Source: Harmothoe impar (lineage: Eukaryota > Annelida > Polychaeta > Phyllodocida > Polynoidae). Taken from it: a stretch of DNA of 64,000 nucleotides. Shown here in pieces: positions 20,530 to 35,500 of the stretch. Within the stretch, counting starts at the first letter, position 1, and the number at the start of each line of letters is the position of its first letter. Where the stretch lies: positions 63,385,946 through 63,449,945 of the forward strand of contig OX381720.1 of NCBI GenBank assembly GCA_947462335.1. The letters are read 5' to 3'. The translations under genes were made by a program, and so were the position numbers. The notes beneath the pieces were generated by a model. That model searched no databases. It was not told the DNA's origin and saw nothing but the letters and a program-made list of their open reading frames with translations.

Positions 20530-23500
20530 CTGGATAAGGAGGAAATTGGAATCTTAGTGGTCCTCATTATATTTACTAAAAAATAGAATGGTTAATCATT
20601 GTCTATGTAAATAATACCAGTTTTTTAAATTGTTACACTATAAAAAGAGTCTGTATTAATTAATGTAAACAAATCCCTTTACCTTCACAGTTTGCTATTG
20701 GTGGGTTCCATTGGCCATCAATAGTGCAGGTTGTGAGGTAGGACGTCTCATTAGTGGAGGTAAAGACACCTTCAGCACATGACACATTCACCACTGTGTT
20801 ATAGATGTGCTTCTGGGTGTCAACTACCAGGTTCTCCCACACGGGTATGACAGCACAGCGGATGTCTGAAAATTCAATGAGGGAGAAGTGCATAATTTAT
20901 TGTGATCATTTTTACCAAAGTCAAATCAAAATAATGCACCATCACTTTTGAACACCAGATTCTAAGTCCCTTGGTTAGAGTGGTATTTTCTTAAGTGCTA
21001 AAACAGGACCTCAAATAAACAGTAGGTCTTTCACTTCTCTGCTTTACCTTTGCCCTATACCTTAATGATATACAAATGTCTTGACGAAAGGAAAATCTGA
21101 ATTCTTTTACCTTGACAGTCCTGTAGTAGTCGGCTCCACTGCCCTGTGTGGGTGCATGTGATGGTGGTGTTCCTGACTGTAACATGCCCCATCATGTAAC
21201 CATGCAGACAGCTGTAGGTGACCACACTGCCATACCTGGTGCTCAGGCTGCTGGTACGGCTGTTCATGACAATAGGAACTGGGGGGCAGTGTACAGCTGT
21301 AACCAGAGATAAAATAGGGACATGTCAGATGTGAAGAAATAAAAATGGCAAAGCATGAATCAAAAAAAATAGTTTTACTCCATGCATTGGCATTAGGCAA
21401 GGAGGTAATTAGCATATTCAATAGGAGTAAACATCACTGAAACCACTACTGGGCAAACCTGATATCTAATTTTCACACTATATATTTTGTCAGGAGTTGT
21501 GTGGGAGTAATGGCTTTAACACCCTTCCCAATAGGCACACAATTCACATCAATGTTGAATCAACATTGAATCACCATTGGCAACCAGTTCTTAATGTTGA
21601 TTCGATATTCTGTGCCTACTTGGTTATGACTGTATTATTATACACACCTGTACATCCCTCCTGTAGGTAGTGTCCTGCCCATGTCCCGTCAGCTGTACAG
21701 TTAACTGACATCCTCCTGGCTGTATTCGGGAACTGATGACCCTGGTCACAGGTGTAGTTCACTGTGCTTCCAAACACAGCCGTATCTCCTTCTCTCAAGG
21801 TGTTTGGAACTTCAGGGATCTCTGGGCATCTGACAGCTGAAAGGTATTTTTACAGGACATGCTGTCATCAATAGCAACACCCTCTTTTCATAAAGAGTGG
21901 ATCAAATTAAATGCAGAAGAACTAAATCATCTTTCCAATAGGTGCCTACTCATGGGAATAATATGCATCGATCTATAACAGTTCTATTGCGCTTTACTTT
22001 TGTTAAGGTATATATATCTCCCAGGGGTTCAGCAGTATTTACGCTCACAGTTCAGCAGACTACAGTGGCCCAGGAGGGCGAAAAAGTGAAATTCCATTTC
22101 AGAAATGAAAATTTGGTTATCGATATGAGAATTCGGTTTTCGATATGAGAATTCAGTTTTCGGTATGAGAATTCAGTTTTTGAAATGAGAATTCAGTTTT
22201 TGATATGAGATTTCAGTTTTTGCAAAGAAAATTGAAGTGAAAATTCACTTTTGAAAGTAAAAATTGAAATGGAAATTCACTTTCACATCTCAACTTCAAT
22301 TTTACTATCACATTTGCAAGTGAGAAATCATAAATTGTAGAGTTACAGTGAGTTTTCATTTCAGAAATGGGTGCTGTCAAGCTGTCAACTGTCAAGAACA
22401 GCTTGTGACAGGTATCCTTTAGCATTGACATGAAGCCCTTCAAAGGGTGCAGTGTGGGGGGGGGGCAATGGGGGAATATAGGGGAATGGGATAATATTTG
22501 TTAAAAATATTTGATAAAAAGTTCAAAAATGCAAAAAAGTGAAATTTCCCCAAAAAGGCCTAATTTGGCGAGAAAAATGGTCAAAAACGGAAATTTCCCC
22601 AAAAAGTCCTAAAGGCGGGAAAAAATGTCTATAAGAGAAAAATGGTCAAAAACGGAAAAGAGTGAAATTTACCGGAAAAGGCCTTATATGGTGAGAAAAA
22701 AGGTCAAAATCTGAAAAAATTGAAATTTACCCGAAAAGGCCTAATATGGCGAGAAAAAAGGCTTTTTTCCGTTTTTGACCTTTTTTCTCGCCATATTCGG
22801 CCTTTTCGGGTAAATTTCACTTTTTCCGTTCTTGACCTTTTTTCTCGCCATATTAGGCCTTTTTGGGGAAATTTCACTTTTTTGAATTTTTGAACTTTTT
22901 ATCAAATATTTTTAACAAATATCATCCCATTCCCCTATATTCCCCCATTGCCCCCACACTACACCCTTTGAACGGCTTCATGTCAATGCTAAAGGATACC
23001 TGTCACAAGCTGTTCTTGACAGTTGACAGCTTGACAGCACCCATTTCTGAAATGAAAACTCACTGTAACTCTACAATTGGCTGCATGTTACTGTGTGTTG
23101 ACAGTTGACACCTTGACAGTAATGATTTCTCACTTGCAAATGTGATAGTCAAATTGAAGTTGAGATGTGAAAGTGAATTTCCATTTCAATTTTCACTTTC
23201 AAAAGTGAATTTTTATTTCAATTTTCTTTCCAAAAACTGAATTCTCTCATCAAAAACTAAATTCTCATTTCAAAAACTGAATTCTCATATCGAAAACTGA
23301 ATTCTCATATTGAAAACCGAATTCTCATATCGAAAACGGAATTTTCATTTCTGAAATGGAATTTCACTTCTTGGCCCTCCTGGGCCACTGTAGCAGACCT
23401 ACTCAGGGGCATAATATGCATCAATTTCTTTCAGATCTAGAATAGTTCTTTTGCGCTACATTTTGAGAGTAAGTTATATCTCCTAGGAGTTCACCAATAT

Positions 23501-26500
23501 TTACATTCACAGTTTAGCAGTGTTCCATTCCAGGTTAGGTCTTTTCCACATCCAACAGTTATAGAGGTGTCATTTGTTGTTGTTAGGTAACCATGGTGAC
23601 ATGTCTGGGTGACAACACTGCCCACAGTGGCATTTATAGAACTTACATTGGAGTTCAGCTTGATTTCTACCACCGGACAAGTCTTTGCTGTAAAGGAACA
23701 GAAACAACAATAACAGTTCTAGGTCCTCTGACAATCTATATACACCAGCTGGTCCAGCACAAGTCTCCCTATTGAGGTTGGGATGTAATTTGACATAAGT
23801 AGCATTGAGCTTTCAAATTGTAAATTGTGTGAGAGTCATCAACCTTGGAACTATGTAATACATGAACTCACCCATACATCCGTCATTGATGTACTCCACA
23901 TCAAACATAGATCTCCACTTATGGCTGCTGTCCTTACTCCAGGCAGGCATGTACCATTTCCCATCCTGTTCACAACTGAGAAGTGCCTGGGGGGTTCCAG
24001 TGTGAAGCTTGTAGCCTCTTAGACAGTAGAAATTCACCACAGTGTTGAGAGTGGGCTCATCAACTGTTGAATTTGTCTCAATGAAGTTTCCCGAGATTGG
24101 CATTTTACATGTGATCACTGAATAAAATTGTGAGAAAGGTTGAATTAATGTATACATACCCTATTCTTATTTGTTGTTAACATATAGTTATATCTCCATA
24201 ATATCATCAGAACAGTCATTCTCTTTTTACTGGTTATTCAGGGTATGCTTGTTTATAGTTATTATTTTGTGATTCAATTGACTAAAACAAATCATTTTCA
24301 TAACATTATCAGACTTATTATCAAGAAAAAATCATCAGTTGGGTTAACATGTCTACAACATGTATTCTACCTTTACAGTTAGGAAGCTTATCTGACCATT
24401 TCCCAGTGTCTAGACATGACACCAACTGTGTTGGGATTCTCTGTGTGGAGAACCAGTATCCTGACACACATGTAAACAGTACCCTGGTACCATACACGGC
24501 CATGGTAGTGTTAGCTGCAGCCTTGTACACCTTCTGTACAGGGGGGCAGGTCACCTCTGTAAGGTATTAGACAATAATACACACATTTATGAAAGGCATT
24601 TTGGTAAGGTATTAAGGTATTAATTTGCCATCACCTTATCTTGGCCTACCATAAACACACACCCAAATTTGAGAAAAAAAACTTGGCACATTATTATTAG
24701 TGAAACAAAAAATGCCATACCCATCTCTTATAACCTAGTTAGATTAGGATATACTTTGCATGGCAACAGCATCTTCCCCCTTTTGTAAAAGGAATCCTGA
24801 TGCACCAAACTGCTATGGCACACAGTGTAGTGCCATTCTGTAGGCCTACTTCTGTACACAGCATCTGGAAAAAGTGCCCCCCCCCCCTTAACAACAAAAT
24901 ACTACCAAAAGGCCTCATGTGGGGACTACTGACGGATCTAACTCATGTTGGATTTTATTTTGAATTTAAATTGGTTTGAGTAAGAATACCATGTCTCCCT
25001 CACTCCTCGCCATGGGACCCATCACTGACCAGAACTGTCTCTATATTAGATTCTGTCTCTGATAGTCCATAATTGTATATGAATCCCATTGTTGGGCATT
25101 GTCAATAAAAATGTCTACCTTCACCTTTTTCTTGCATAAGTAGTTTTCTAAGGCCTAAAGTAATCCAGTAAGTATGATATAATAGCTCACTCAGGCATGC
25201 TGGTAGGTGATCTGGGTGCCAGTCTCCTGTACCAGTACAAGTGAGGACCTTAGTCTTGGTGCCATCTGGGTACCTGTAGCCCACCTCACAGGTCACACTG
25301 ACTGAGCTCCCAGAGTGTGTACTGCTGCTGCTGATGGTGGTGTGGTCATAGTAAGGCACTGGACTGCAGCCTCCAGCTGGAAATTCCAACGGAAGGTTGA
25401 ATTACAAAGATGGGAATTTTAGGGCCAGGTCTTTTGAATAAGTGCTGTTTCAAATTAGAGCACCCTTCTCAAAATGGAAGGTAATAGTTAAAGGTGGAGG
25501 CGTGTCATGAGTGTAAATAGGCTAATTATTTACCATATCATAAAGCATATTATGAAAGGAAGAAGGATTATAACCATCTTATATTCTTATATAGCATCAA
25601 CTAGATAACAACTGACACTAAATACTGACCTGAGCAGGGACTGATAGGAGGACTCAGAGATCCTGTGGATGTACACACAGACACAGAGTGTGTGACACCA
25701 GTCTTCTGTCTCTGGTCCTTGTCACATCTTGTCTCCTTCCTGTCACCATAGAGAAGACCCCCAGCACAGCCAATACCTATGAGAAAGACACAGGTATTAA
25801 CGGATTTTAATCTAAATTGATTAGTTATTAGGAAATTGGTTGTAAAATGCATACTGAATTGTTTTGTTTCAGTGTGGGGGTCTAAAATGCACATAGTTGT
25901 CTCAAACCCCTGAAACCCTTAAGGTCTCTTTAAAAGGACTCGTAATTATAGGCTGCAGATTCCTGTATAAGCGCAAGGGGTTACAGGGCCTTGACGTTTA
26001 TAAGTGCTGGGGCCCTGAACCAGGCCATTACTTTATTTGCTGAACTGTATACGGAACTGTGTACCAATGTGTAGCAAATTATTACAGGAAGTAATTCATG
26101 TTAAGTAGCAGTCATCCAGTGCTGCAAACTGTTTCATATGTGTAACGCTGAGTTGATTTTAAAAAAAGACACTTACGAGAACAAGGCTCAGGTTGACTTG
26201 ACCATTCCCCTTTACGTAGACAGAGAACGCTGCGGACACGGCTGCCATCCTTGAACTTGTGACCCACGTGGCAGGTTAGTGTGACAGTGACACCAATATA
26301 CCTGTCCTCAGTGCTCAGACTCCATGGGTTACTTGTGTCTAGGGCAGGACACTTGATAACTGAAGGGAAGGATATCAATGAGGTTTGTTGTGATATTGTG
26401 AATATATAATCAACAAAACTATTTTGTATTAAAGTGTAAACCTATATTTTTTTGGTGAAAATCAAAACAATTTGGCGACATTGACTCCTGCTGATAATGT

Positions 26501-29500
26501 AAAATTCACATATTCTAATAAGCCTACATCTGAATCTGCTTGAATTTGGTGAAATAATTATGTTATATTCTAATAGAAAGCACCCCATCTAGCTCTCTTT
26601 TGGAGCATGTTATAAATCCTATAATAGAAAATATTCAGCAAAATAAGATATGAAAATACTCACTATTACAGTTGGTTATCTCTGGTGTCCAAGTTCCTTG
26701 GGGTGAACAGAGAATTGTTTTACTTGTTGTTCCATCACCAAACGTGAAACCTTGCTTACAGGTGTAGATGTAGCTGCTCTGTGATACCATCTGAACCAGG
26801 ACGTCCCTCACCACAGGGCTCTGGGGGCACTCTGTAGGTAAAGAAAATAGATAAAACATATCTAATGATCAGTACATCTAGTAATGATGATTAATCTTAT
26901 AGTTATTCAGTGGTCTATAAGTACTCAATATAACAGGTATTTTACCCTGCATTGCATGAATTGATAGTTAAAAACTCTGACTGTATCTAAAAAGATATAT
27001 CCATTTCAGATTCATGATGATGATAATCACCATTTGCAGCTGTAGGTTTAGTTAGGTATGGTAGTGGTGACACAGAAGAAGCAGAAGTCTTGGTGGTGAC
27101 AGCATCAACATCCAGTCTTGAGGTGACAGCATCAATTCTGGTTGTGACAGCATCAGGTTCAATGTTGGTAGTGAGAGCATCACTACTGGAGGTGACGAGA
27201 TCAGTGTCAGTGTTGACAACATCAGTGTCAGTGTTGACAGCATCAGTCTTGGTTGTGACAGCATCAGTGTTGACAGCATCAGTGTCAGTGTTGACTGCAT
27301 CAGTCTTGGTTGTGACAGCATCAGTGTTGACAGCATCAGTGTCAGTGTTGATAGCATTAGTGCCAGTGTTGAGAGTATAAGTGTCGGTCTTGACAGCATC
27401 AGTTTTGGTGCCAGCATCAGTCTTGGTTGTGACAGCATCAGTCTTGGTTGTGACAGCATCAGTCTTGGTTGTGACAGCATCAGTTTTGCTGGGGACAGCA
27501 TCTATTGAGAAGAATTCAGAAGCAGTAAGGCGGCTTTCCATGGCTGTTTGGGAAGACAATTAAGAGCTAGGAAGATCACATTTTTTAAATAATACTGAAA
27601 ATGGTAAATTGTCCAAGTAGTGAGAATATCCTGAAATTTGTTTCTAAAACTTGACTTTTGTCTTACCCACCAAAAATAGTTATCACATTTTCCTGAAAAT
27701 AATTTGCCAAAAGGGATGACTTGAGAATGTTACTAGTTCCCACTGAGAGGTACACACCTTGGGAGTACTCCCAAACTACAAGCAGTAGTTTCCCTAACCA
27801 AGCAATATCCAGGCTTAAGGTCATAATACTTGTTACCAGAGCTGTCCTCCAGAAGGATCTCTGGACAAGAGTAAACGCACCTTGTATGTGAGCTGTTGTG
27901 GTGGGCAGGTGAGTAGAGGTAGAGCTAACACTGGTGCCACAAGCAGGTGCAGACAGCTCCTGCTGTGATGGACTGCTGAACATCTGGTCAGACAACATGC
28001 CTGCAAACATCACATTCTGTTTGTAATTAGTTTAGAGGATAAAATACATTGTGTATTCATTCATCAAATACACTATAAAATGTGGGTTTAACGGGAACAT
28101 GCATTGAGAAATTATGACGCTTTTTATCAACACACTTTTGAGATCAACACTTCTGGAAATGATGCAAATGTGTTACAAAAAATGTATGTTAAATGTGGCT
28201 GTAAAATGTGTTTAAACGCACCACACTTTTTTTCAATTGTAGATTTCCAGTTAAAACTAATTTGTTCCTGGGTACATTATTGTAGAGAAAGGTGGGAAGC
28301 ACAGCTAAGGTTGATGATGGTAAGGCCAAATTGGAATGTTGCAATAATCATATAAAACCAGGTCCCATTGCCGTGTAGGATATAAAATAGTACCATATGC
28401 ATGATTATTCCACAGTTGGCTGGGTAAACAAAAGAAACTTACTGTCTATATAAGACACACAAACCAATCTCAAACCAATCACCAGGTATTACTCAAATAG
28501 GTAGGACTAATGGGTTAGTGCGGTTATTAACCCCCAGGGGGAGGAGGGGAGATCTTCCCGTTAGTGATGCTGTGACTTCACTGCCACTGCCGCCTTGCTT
28601 CAGGTAGGGTGCAGGGGATTTGTGGCCAGCGGATCAAAGACTTTTCAGTCCCCCTTAGGCAGGTTGAAATTGAGCGCACCTGGCAACTGTGAGCTTTAGT
28701 AACAAGCACACTTTTTCACTAAAAAGGGATGTATTTGTTTGGTCTCCCCCCCCCCCCTTCAAGGGGCCCAAGTTTTTTTGGCCCCCCCCTCCCAAATCCA
28801 CCATCCCCTCTTGTTAATAAATGACTCCCTAAAATGGACATTTGAATATGACATGTATCCTATGTTCCTAACAGATCTACAGCACAGCACTAATGATACT
28901 CACACATGGCATTGAGGGCTTGACCACACCACCTTGACTGCCAGCGTTGGGTAGTGGTGTTGATGACTCCACAGGCATGATCTGACTTAGGGAAGGATGT
29001 TCCCCATGCAGTGCTGTATGTGAGTGGACACCCAGTCCCTGACCAGGACCAGGAGGGGGATTTCCTGAGTCCGATGTGCATCATACTACATGAGAGGGAA
29101 ACAGATTATGAATCATTTGTTTTCTAATTCAAGAGAGATTGCTAATGATGCATGCCATTCTTACAACTAACCAGGCCTTAGCTGTTGTCAATACAGCCTC
29201 CTGCTCAGACCTAAAGGACGTCAGCAATAATGGATACGGGAGTATCATAACGAGTGTCTTAAGTGGTAACCTAATATTGACTGCCCACACACTGAACCCA
29301 GTTTCTGTTGCTTCCCACTATGCACAAACTAATCGTAACAATATCTTAGAGGCAAATAAGGTGCCAAACCTGGACATACACTAATTAACATCAGCATTTG
29401 CTCATATACTATTCCTGTACAAATTTCCTCCTCCGAGCTTTGCTAGTTAAAAAGAAAACTGTCAAAATCAAAACTGTTGTACTTACTGCATATCCAAATA

Positions 29501-32500
29501 GGCAATCCCATTCTCCAGTAAGATGGCTTTGAGCTCAGTCCAGTCAAGCTCTTGTGGGAATGCAGCCAATTCATAACCATGTCCCAGCAGGTTACAAACT
29601 GTGTGTGCCTGGTCATGCGTGAATTCACCAAACACTTCACAGTACTGGTGTCCTGATGGGACAGGTGATGACAGCAAGCAAGGGGAGCCTGGAGCAACAT
29701 GAATGCTTACAGATTACAGATTTGCATGATACTGTAAATTCCTGTGTATAACCCACACATAACCCGCATGTGGGCGCTGAAAATCATTGTTTTAAGTACT
29801 GTACTTTACTTGCCAAAGCCCTTGTATAACCCGCACCTAGATTTTGAGAATATTATATAACATACACTGGAGGTTTGGTTTGTGTATAACCTGTGGGATA
29901 AATGTGGTAATTTACGGTAATATGACCCCGCACCTCTAAAACACTGGCTTATAACAGATATCTTTAAGACGACCATCTAGTACAATAAAAAAGAGCTTTA
30001 AAGCAGTTTGTGATCCTTAAGTGTTTAATCAGGATGTCAAGCAGTAACCAACAACCAGCATTGCATGAAGGCTCACATTTAAACACATCCAATATTCTTT
30101 CAAGAAGCACATTGAGCACACTTATTCCCCTAAATGCAGCTTAAAGCCACTCAATTGCCATTTGTGACAATTACATGACATATTACTGAACTTAAAGCCA
30201 CTTAGAGTGCCCCTTTGTGTATTCGTAAACTAACTTAAATGTGAACATTCACACAGTGCAGGCAGCCAAGTACCTCACCTGGTGTTCTCTCACACACGTT
30301 GCCCGTAGTGTACAGTCCGTGTTCACATGGTTCTGACCTGAATGTGGGATAATGGCCGGCCACACCAATCACACAATACGAGGTCCTGGATACATCAGGT
30401 GTCCAGGCCAGTTTGCTGGTCAGAAGCAGATCTGTGAAATTAGACAGCGACTCCTTCCATCTTATTCTCATCCAATAACTTGTGAGACTGAAAAAAAAGC
30501 AATAAAGGTGATTTGATTAGATGTGTTTCTCCTTTTTAAAGTCTACAAAGCCAAGGAGGACATTTGAAGCATGAAGCTCTTACTTCATTCACCTGCAGTC
30601 CTAGACTTAGACAGATGCAAGTTTTGGCCTAGAAATGAAAACCTTTCAAAATATCCTCAATTTACAAAGTGAACTTGGAATCAGGTGAGGAAGCATGTCA
30701 GGTAGTTCGCAAATCTAGGTGCATGGGTCACCGAGGTTAACCTTTTAAGGATAAATGTCTCTAAAAGATAGCATTTGTTGTCATGATGCACCAATGCAGC
30801 CTGGCGGTGCTGCATTGGTGCACCGACCCTGTGGGAGTGTCTCAATCCCGTAAGGTTGGAATGATGCTTGAAGGCAGCACTGGTGAGTTACTCACCAGCA
30901 CTACTTACCTCGATTGCTCATCCTGTAAGGCATTGTTGAACTTGTCCCACTCGTCTGTATTAGAGAAGTGCACCAGCATGTAGCCCAGGGCAGCACACAG
31001 GGTGGAGGCTTGTTTTAGTGTAGTGTTAGTTCTCTTCCCTGAGGTGATGCAGTACTCTTTACCTGATGCAGTGAACGATGTTGCACATTCTACATCATCA
31101 AACGTCACAGGCTGCACTGTAAAGAGAGAGTGGATAGTTTATCATGCCTGTTATCAAAAAGACCAAGTTTAGAAATGAGTACAAACCATGGTAACTCCAA
31201 GAGCAGAAGCTATGTGAGGAAACTACATGCATACTGTTCACCTTTAATTTGAAAACCTTTAGTGTGAAAATGTTCAATGAAAGTCACTAAAGATCTGTAT
31301 GTGAATATCCTCCTCTTAAAAAAACACATTGTGAAACACATCATGAAGCCTGCAGGAAAGGATCAAATCATCCGATGAGACTGTCTTTAGCAGTGGTAGA
31401 CACTGACACTGGCCTGTTAGCCAAAGGCCAATAATTTCCTACTGAATTACCCTCCAATGGGCCTGGGTGGCCCACAGGAAACTTTGCAAGATATCTGAGG
31501 CGACTGTACCTGGTAATTCGTTATGTGTATCATGTCTACGTAGCACGACGTGGTGAAAAGCAGCGGCGCAGTTTTACCAAAATAACAAGTTAAATACAAG
31601 GTTGGTACTGTAAAAAAGGACTTACCTGGATCATAAAGGCCCAAGGAATCGACTGTAGATTAGAATTTGTGTGTGGATCGAGCAAATTGGGTTATTTTTG
31701 AAGTTAATATAACCCAGTGGGCGATAACACCACAATGTCAACACCGACAATCAAACCCAAGGTCCCCAAGAAACCTGGAGACGTAGACTTGCTGAAGCTG
31801 ACCGAAGCGGTCATTGAACTACAGGGACAGATGGAAGCACTTGTGACCGACTCTACAAACTTGAAAAACAAAGTGACTCGACAAAAGAAAAAATTCAAAC
31901 TTCTAGATCTAGATTTAGGCAAGAGTTACGCAGTACAATCCAGACAAGAAAAGATGATCGAATCCTTGGAAGAAAGGGTCTCCGAGTTAGAAAGAGAAAA
32001 GAGGGCGTGTAACTTGATCCTGACTGGCGTCCCAGAGAATGACAACGACAATACTGTTGACCAAGTGGATGATCTTTTAAAAGATCTTCAGGTCAGTTAT
32101 GATCACAAGGCAACCCTGTCAGTCTACAGGATTGGTAGACAAAACCGAGTGGACCCAAGACCTAGGCCGATCATGCTGAAGTTGAAAAACATGTCGCAAA
32201 AGATTGAAGTGTTCAAAGGTCTCAAGCTGCTGAGAGGGAATGACACCTGGAGACGGACTTACATCAACGACGATTTGAACCCCGTGGACCAAAGGAAGCA
32301 GAGAGACATGCGGCAGTTGGCTGGATACATCAGAGCTAATGGCGGAGAAGCTCAGCAAAGAGGGATGTCAATCATAGTTGGGAATACACGGTTCAACTAC
32401 AACGAACTGGAGTACTTACCAAAAGGTCAAAGACTCAGTGATTGCAAAACACGCAAGGTCAAGGACGGAGTGGCCTTCCAAGGGCCAGCGTCTTTTCTGT

Positions 32501-35500
32501 CGAACTTTCATAAGGTGGATCTCATGCACAAGGGAAACTTGTATACAACAGCGGAATCCCTCTATCAGTCACAAAGGGCGATGGCATGTGGACAACCTGA
32601 GCTCGCCAAGGAAATCTCCATGACCATATGCCCATTTGAAGCGAAGAGGAAAGCCTCCAAAATCGTGGACAACAAAGACTGGGAGACGAGGAAAAGACCC
32701 ACCATGAAGTTCATCCAGGTCTTAAAATATTCTGACCCGAAGTTGATGGCTAAGTTGAAGGAGACTGACGGGCATTTGTACGAGGCCACCACAGGGGATG
32801 CTTATTGGAGCTCGGGGTGGGCCTTAAAAGACTCACATGAGATTGAGGAGAGGACAGTGAAAGGTGAAAACCAGCTGGGATTGATACTGGAACACTTGAG
32901 GGACGATAACCTATCAGATGACTCAGACTCAGACTCAGAGTCTGACTCCGACTCAGAAGAAGAGGGAAGTGAACCTGAAGTGGCCCCCCCAGAACCTGAA
33001 GAGACACCTCAAGCACCAATCCCGCAGGAGGATGGAAAACCGGTTCAACAAGCAGCTCAAGCGCCCGTCCCTCAAAAAGTGAATAATCAAGGGGACCGCA
33101 CCGACAGGGACAAGTCTACTCAACACAAGGTGACAACGCCGTCCCCGAGGAAAGCAAAGAAGGGAAAGAAAAACCGATGATAATTATGAACGTGCGAGTA
33201 AGAGGGGTCGCTGGTATGCTATTTCCCAATCAATACATTAATGTTTCTGTATAAAATAGAATTTTTATAATTTGTGAACGAATATATTTACATTTACATT
33301 TACGAAACTAATAACTAAAGCTAACTCTGTACTTAGAACATGGCGCGACTGACACCGCCGTCATCAGTTATTTTCGCATTTAATTTTAAAACATCAGCTT
33401 AATATATAATACATAGCATTAAATTGAACACATTACTTTAAATGCATTTTGAAAGCGTAAACAGGTCATATTTGTTGAAATGAATTGTTTTTCTGTACGG
33501 GAAATACGAGACCAGAGAGTAACATTGTACTGACAAAGCCACATGGCATTGTAAATCCAACATGGCGCCCATGGTTGCAGTTTTCGGCGACAGTCGTGTA
33601 AATTCCCTCTTTGAATCGGAATTACGTCGACAAAATACATCTGGCTACAACATAAACGTGTATCCATTACCAGGGGCAAGTTTCAAATCAGTTTGCATAG
33701 CCGCTAACAATTATATCAGGTGTAACAGAGGCGACATAACCTATATCTCAGCGGGCGTAAATGACATGACGACGCCGCATAAACCAGCCTACAAGGGTGG
33801 CCGAAAAACTTTTACATTTGATTGGGATTCAGAGGACGATTTTGTCTTCAAGATCTGTGATACCTTGACAGCAATGTATCAGTACCTCTTGTCACTCCAT
33901 GACGACCAAAGAATAATACTGTGTCCATTAATAGGGGCACAACTTAACCGTACTTGCACCAATGCCACAGATGAGAGACAATCATTCATGGACAATGGCA
34001 TATGGAGGATCAACTCGTGTGTTGCGCAGTTGAATCGACACGGCAAGACGAGCACTCCCTGGTTCAGTAGAATAGTCCATACTAGGAGGAACACTGTCGG
34101 CAAAAGACATGAATATCGGAAATTCCTGGCAGATGGACTTCACTATACGGAGGGTTTAATAACCATGGTAACCAAAGTCGTAGCGACCCACATTGAACGC
34201 ACCAAGGAGAAAATAGCCATACAGGGATACAAACCAGTGTAGAGTAACTATGATCTAGGTTAATCATGATATTACACTCAAAATTATGATTAATGGGTTT
34301 AATTGATTGATTGATATTTTGAGAACATGCTTTATTCTTGTCGTGTATGATAAGGAAAGTCATTGGGTTTAATTGATTGGTATTCCGAGGACATGCTTTA
34401 CTCTTGTCGTGTATGATAAGGAAAGCCAATGCCTGAGGAAATATTTGTAAACTCTATCAATTTAATACCGCAAAGTTGTGTTCAGTTATTGTTGTAAGTC
34501 GGTATGATTGGTAGGGAGAGCAATGTCCCAACAACTATTGGGTATAGTGGACCTACATGACGTCACTAAGGTAAAACACTATACAATAACTTATAGATGC
34601 TAAGATACAATTGATTGTATAGTATTAAGGTACCTACATAGTAAAATGAGCCATTAAAGCTGCATATGTAGCCGGCTATCTGAACAAGATACACAGATGA
34701 ACGCAGTTTTCACTGCCATATTTTTGTTTTTTCTACTAATTATTTTTGTAAATTTTTTTCCATTTTCATTGAACTTAGTCAGACTTCACACACATGTAAG
34801 GGGAGCTGTAAGTAAGCAACAGGGCTGGGGATTCATTTATATCAATGACTAAGTTTCACAAAGATGTCAAGAGTTTCAATGTTAATTGGGGTTTCCATAT
34901 ATCTCATTTAAATTTAAGGAGTATTAGAAACTGTATTGAGGATTTTAAAATAATGTTTGATAACAGTGCTTTTGACGTTATAACATGTTCAGAGTCATGG
35001 TTAGAAGAGAAAAATCAAACGGGCGACTTTGCCCTAGAAGGCTATCAGACTTTCAGGTCAGATAGAACCTGGTATGAGAATGGTAAATTAAAGAAATCTG
35101 GTGGTCTTTTAACATATATTAGAGATGAATATGTGGTTGTGGGATGTCAAGATATAGATATTGTAAGTACCCAAGATGTAGAATTATTACCGGTCATGAT
35201 TAAGAGAGAAAAGAAAAAAGATATAATTGTTTTAAATGTATACAGACCACCAAAAGGGGACTTTACCAGGTTTTGGTCGAAACTCAAGGAGATTTTATCT
35301 AGGGTAACGAGCCCTGAGGGTCTTTAATTGGAATGTTTATTATAACACAGATGATGTTGAAATGTTGTGGAAAATATTGTTTGAACGAATTGTACATGTA
35401 CTGGATGTTCTTTGTCCCTGGACCAGTTACAAGGTAAAACAGAACAAGAAAGAATGGTTGAGTAATGACCTGTTGTCAGACTTGAAAAACAAGGACCGAA

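Noticed and set aside
22213..23108. Two identical ORF pieces (GFMSMLKDTCHKLFLTVDSL) in opposite orientation
   Set aside because: They mirror each other because they lie in the arms of the foldback element; there is no domain.
27052..27563. Other-frame ORFs (LMLSQPR and ASVLVVT repeats) over the Thr/Asp exon
   Set aside because: Tandem-repeat shadows; only the Thr/Asp frame has matching splice phases on both sides.
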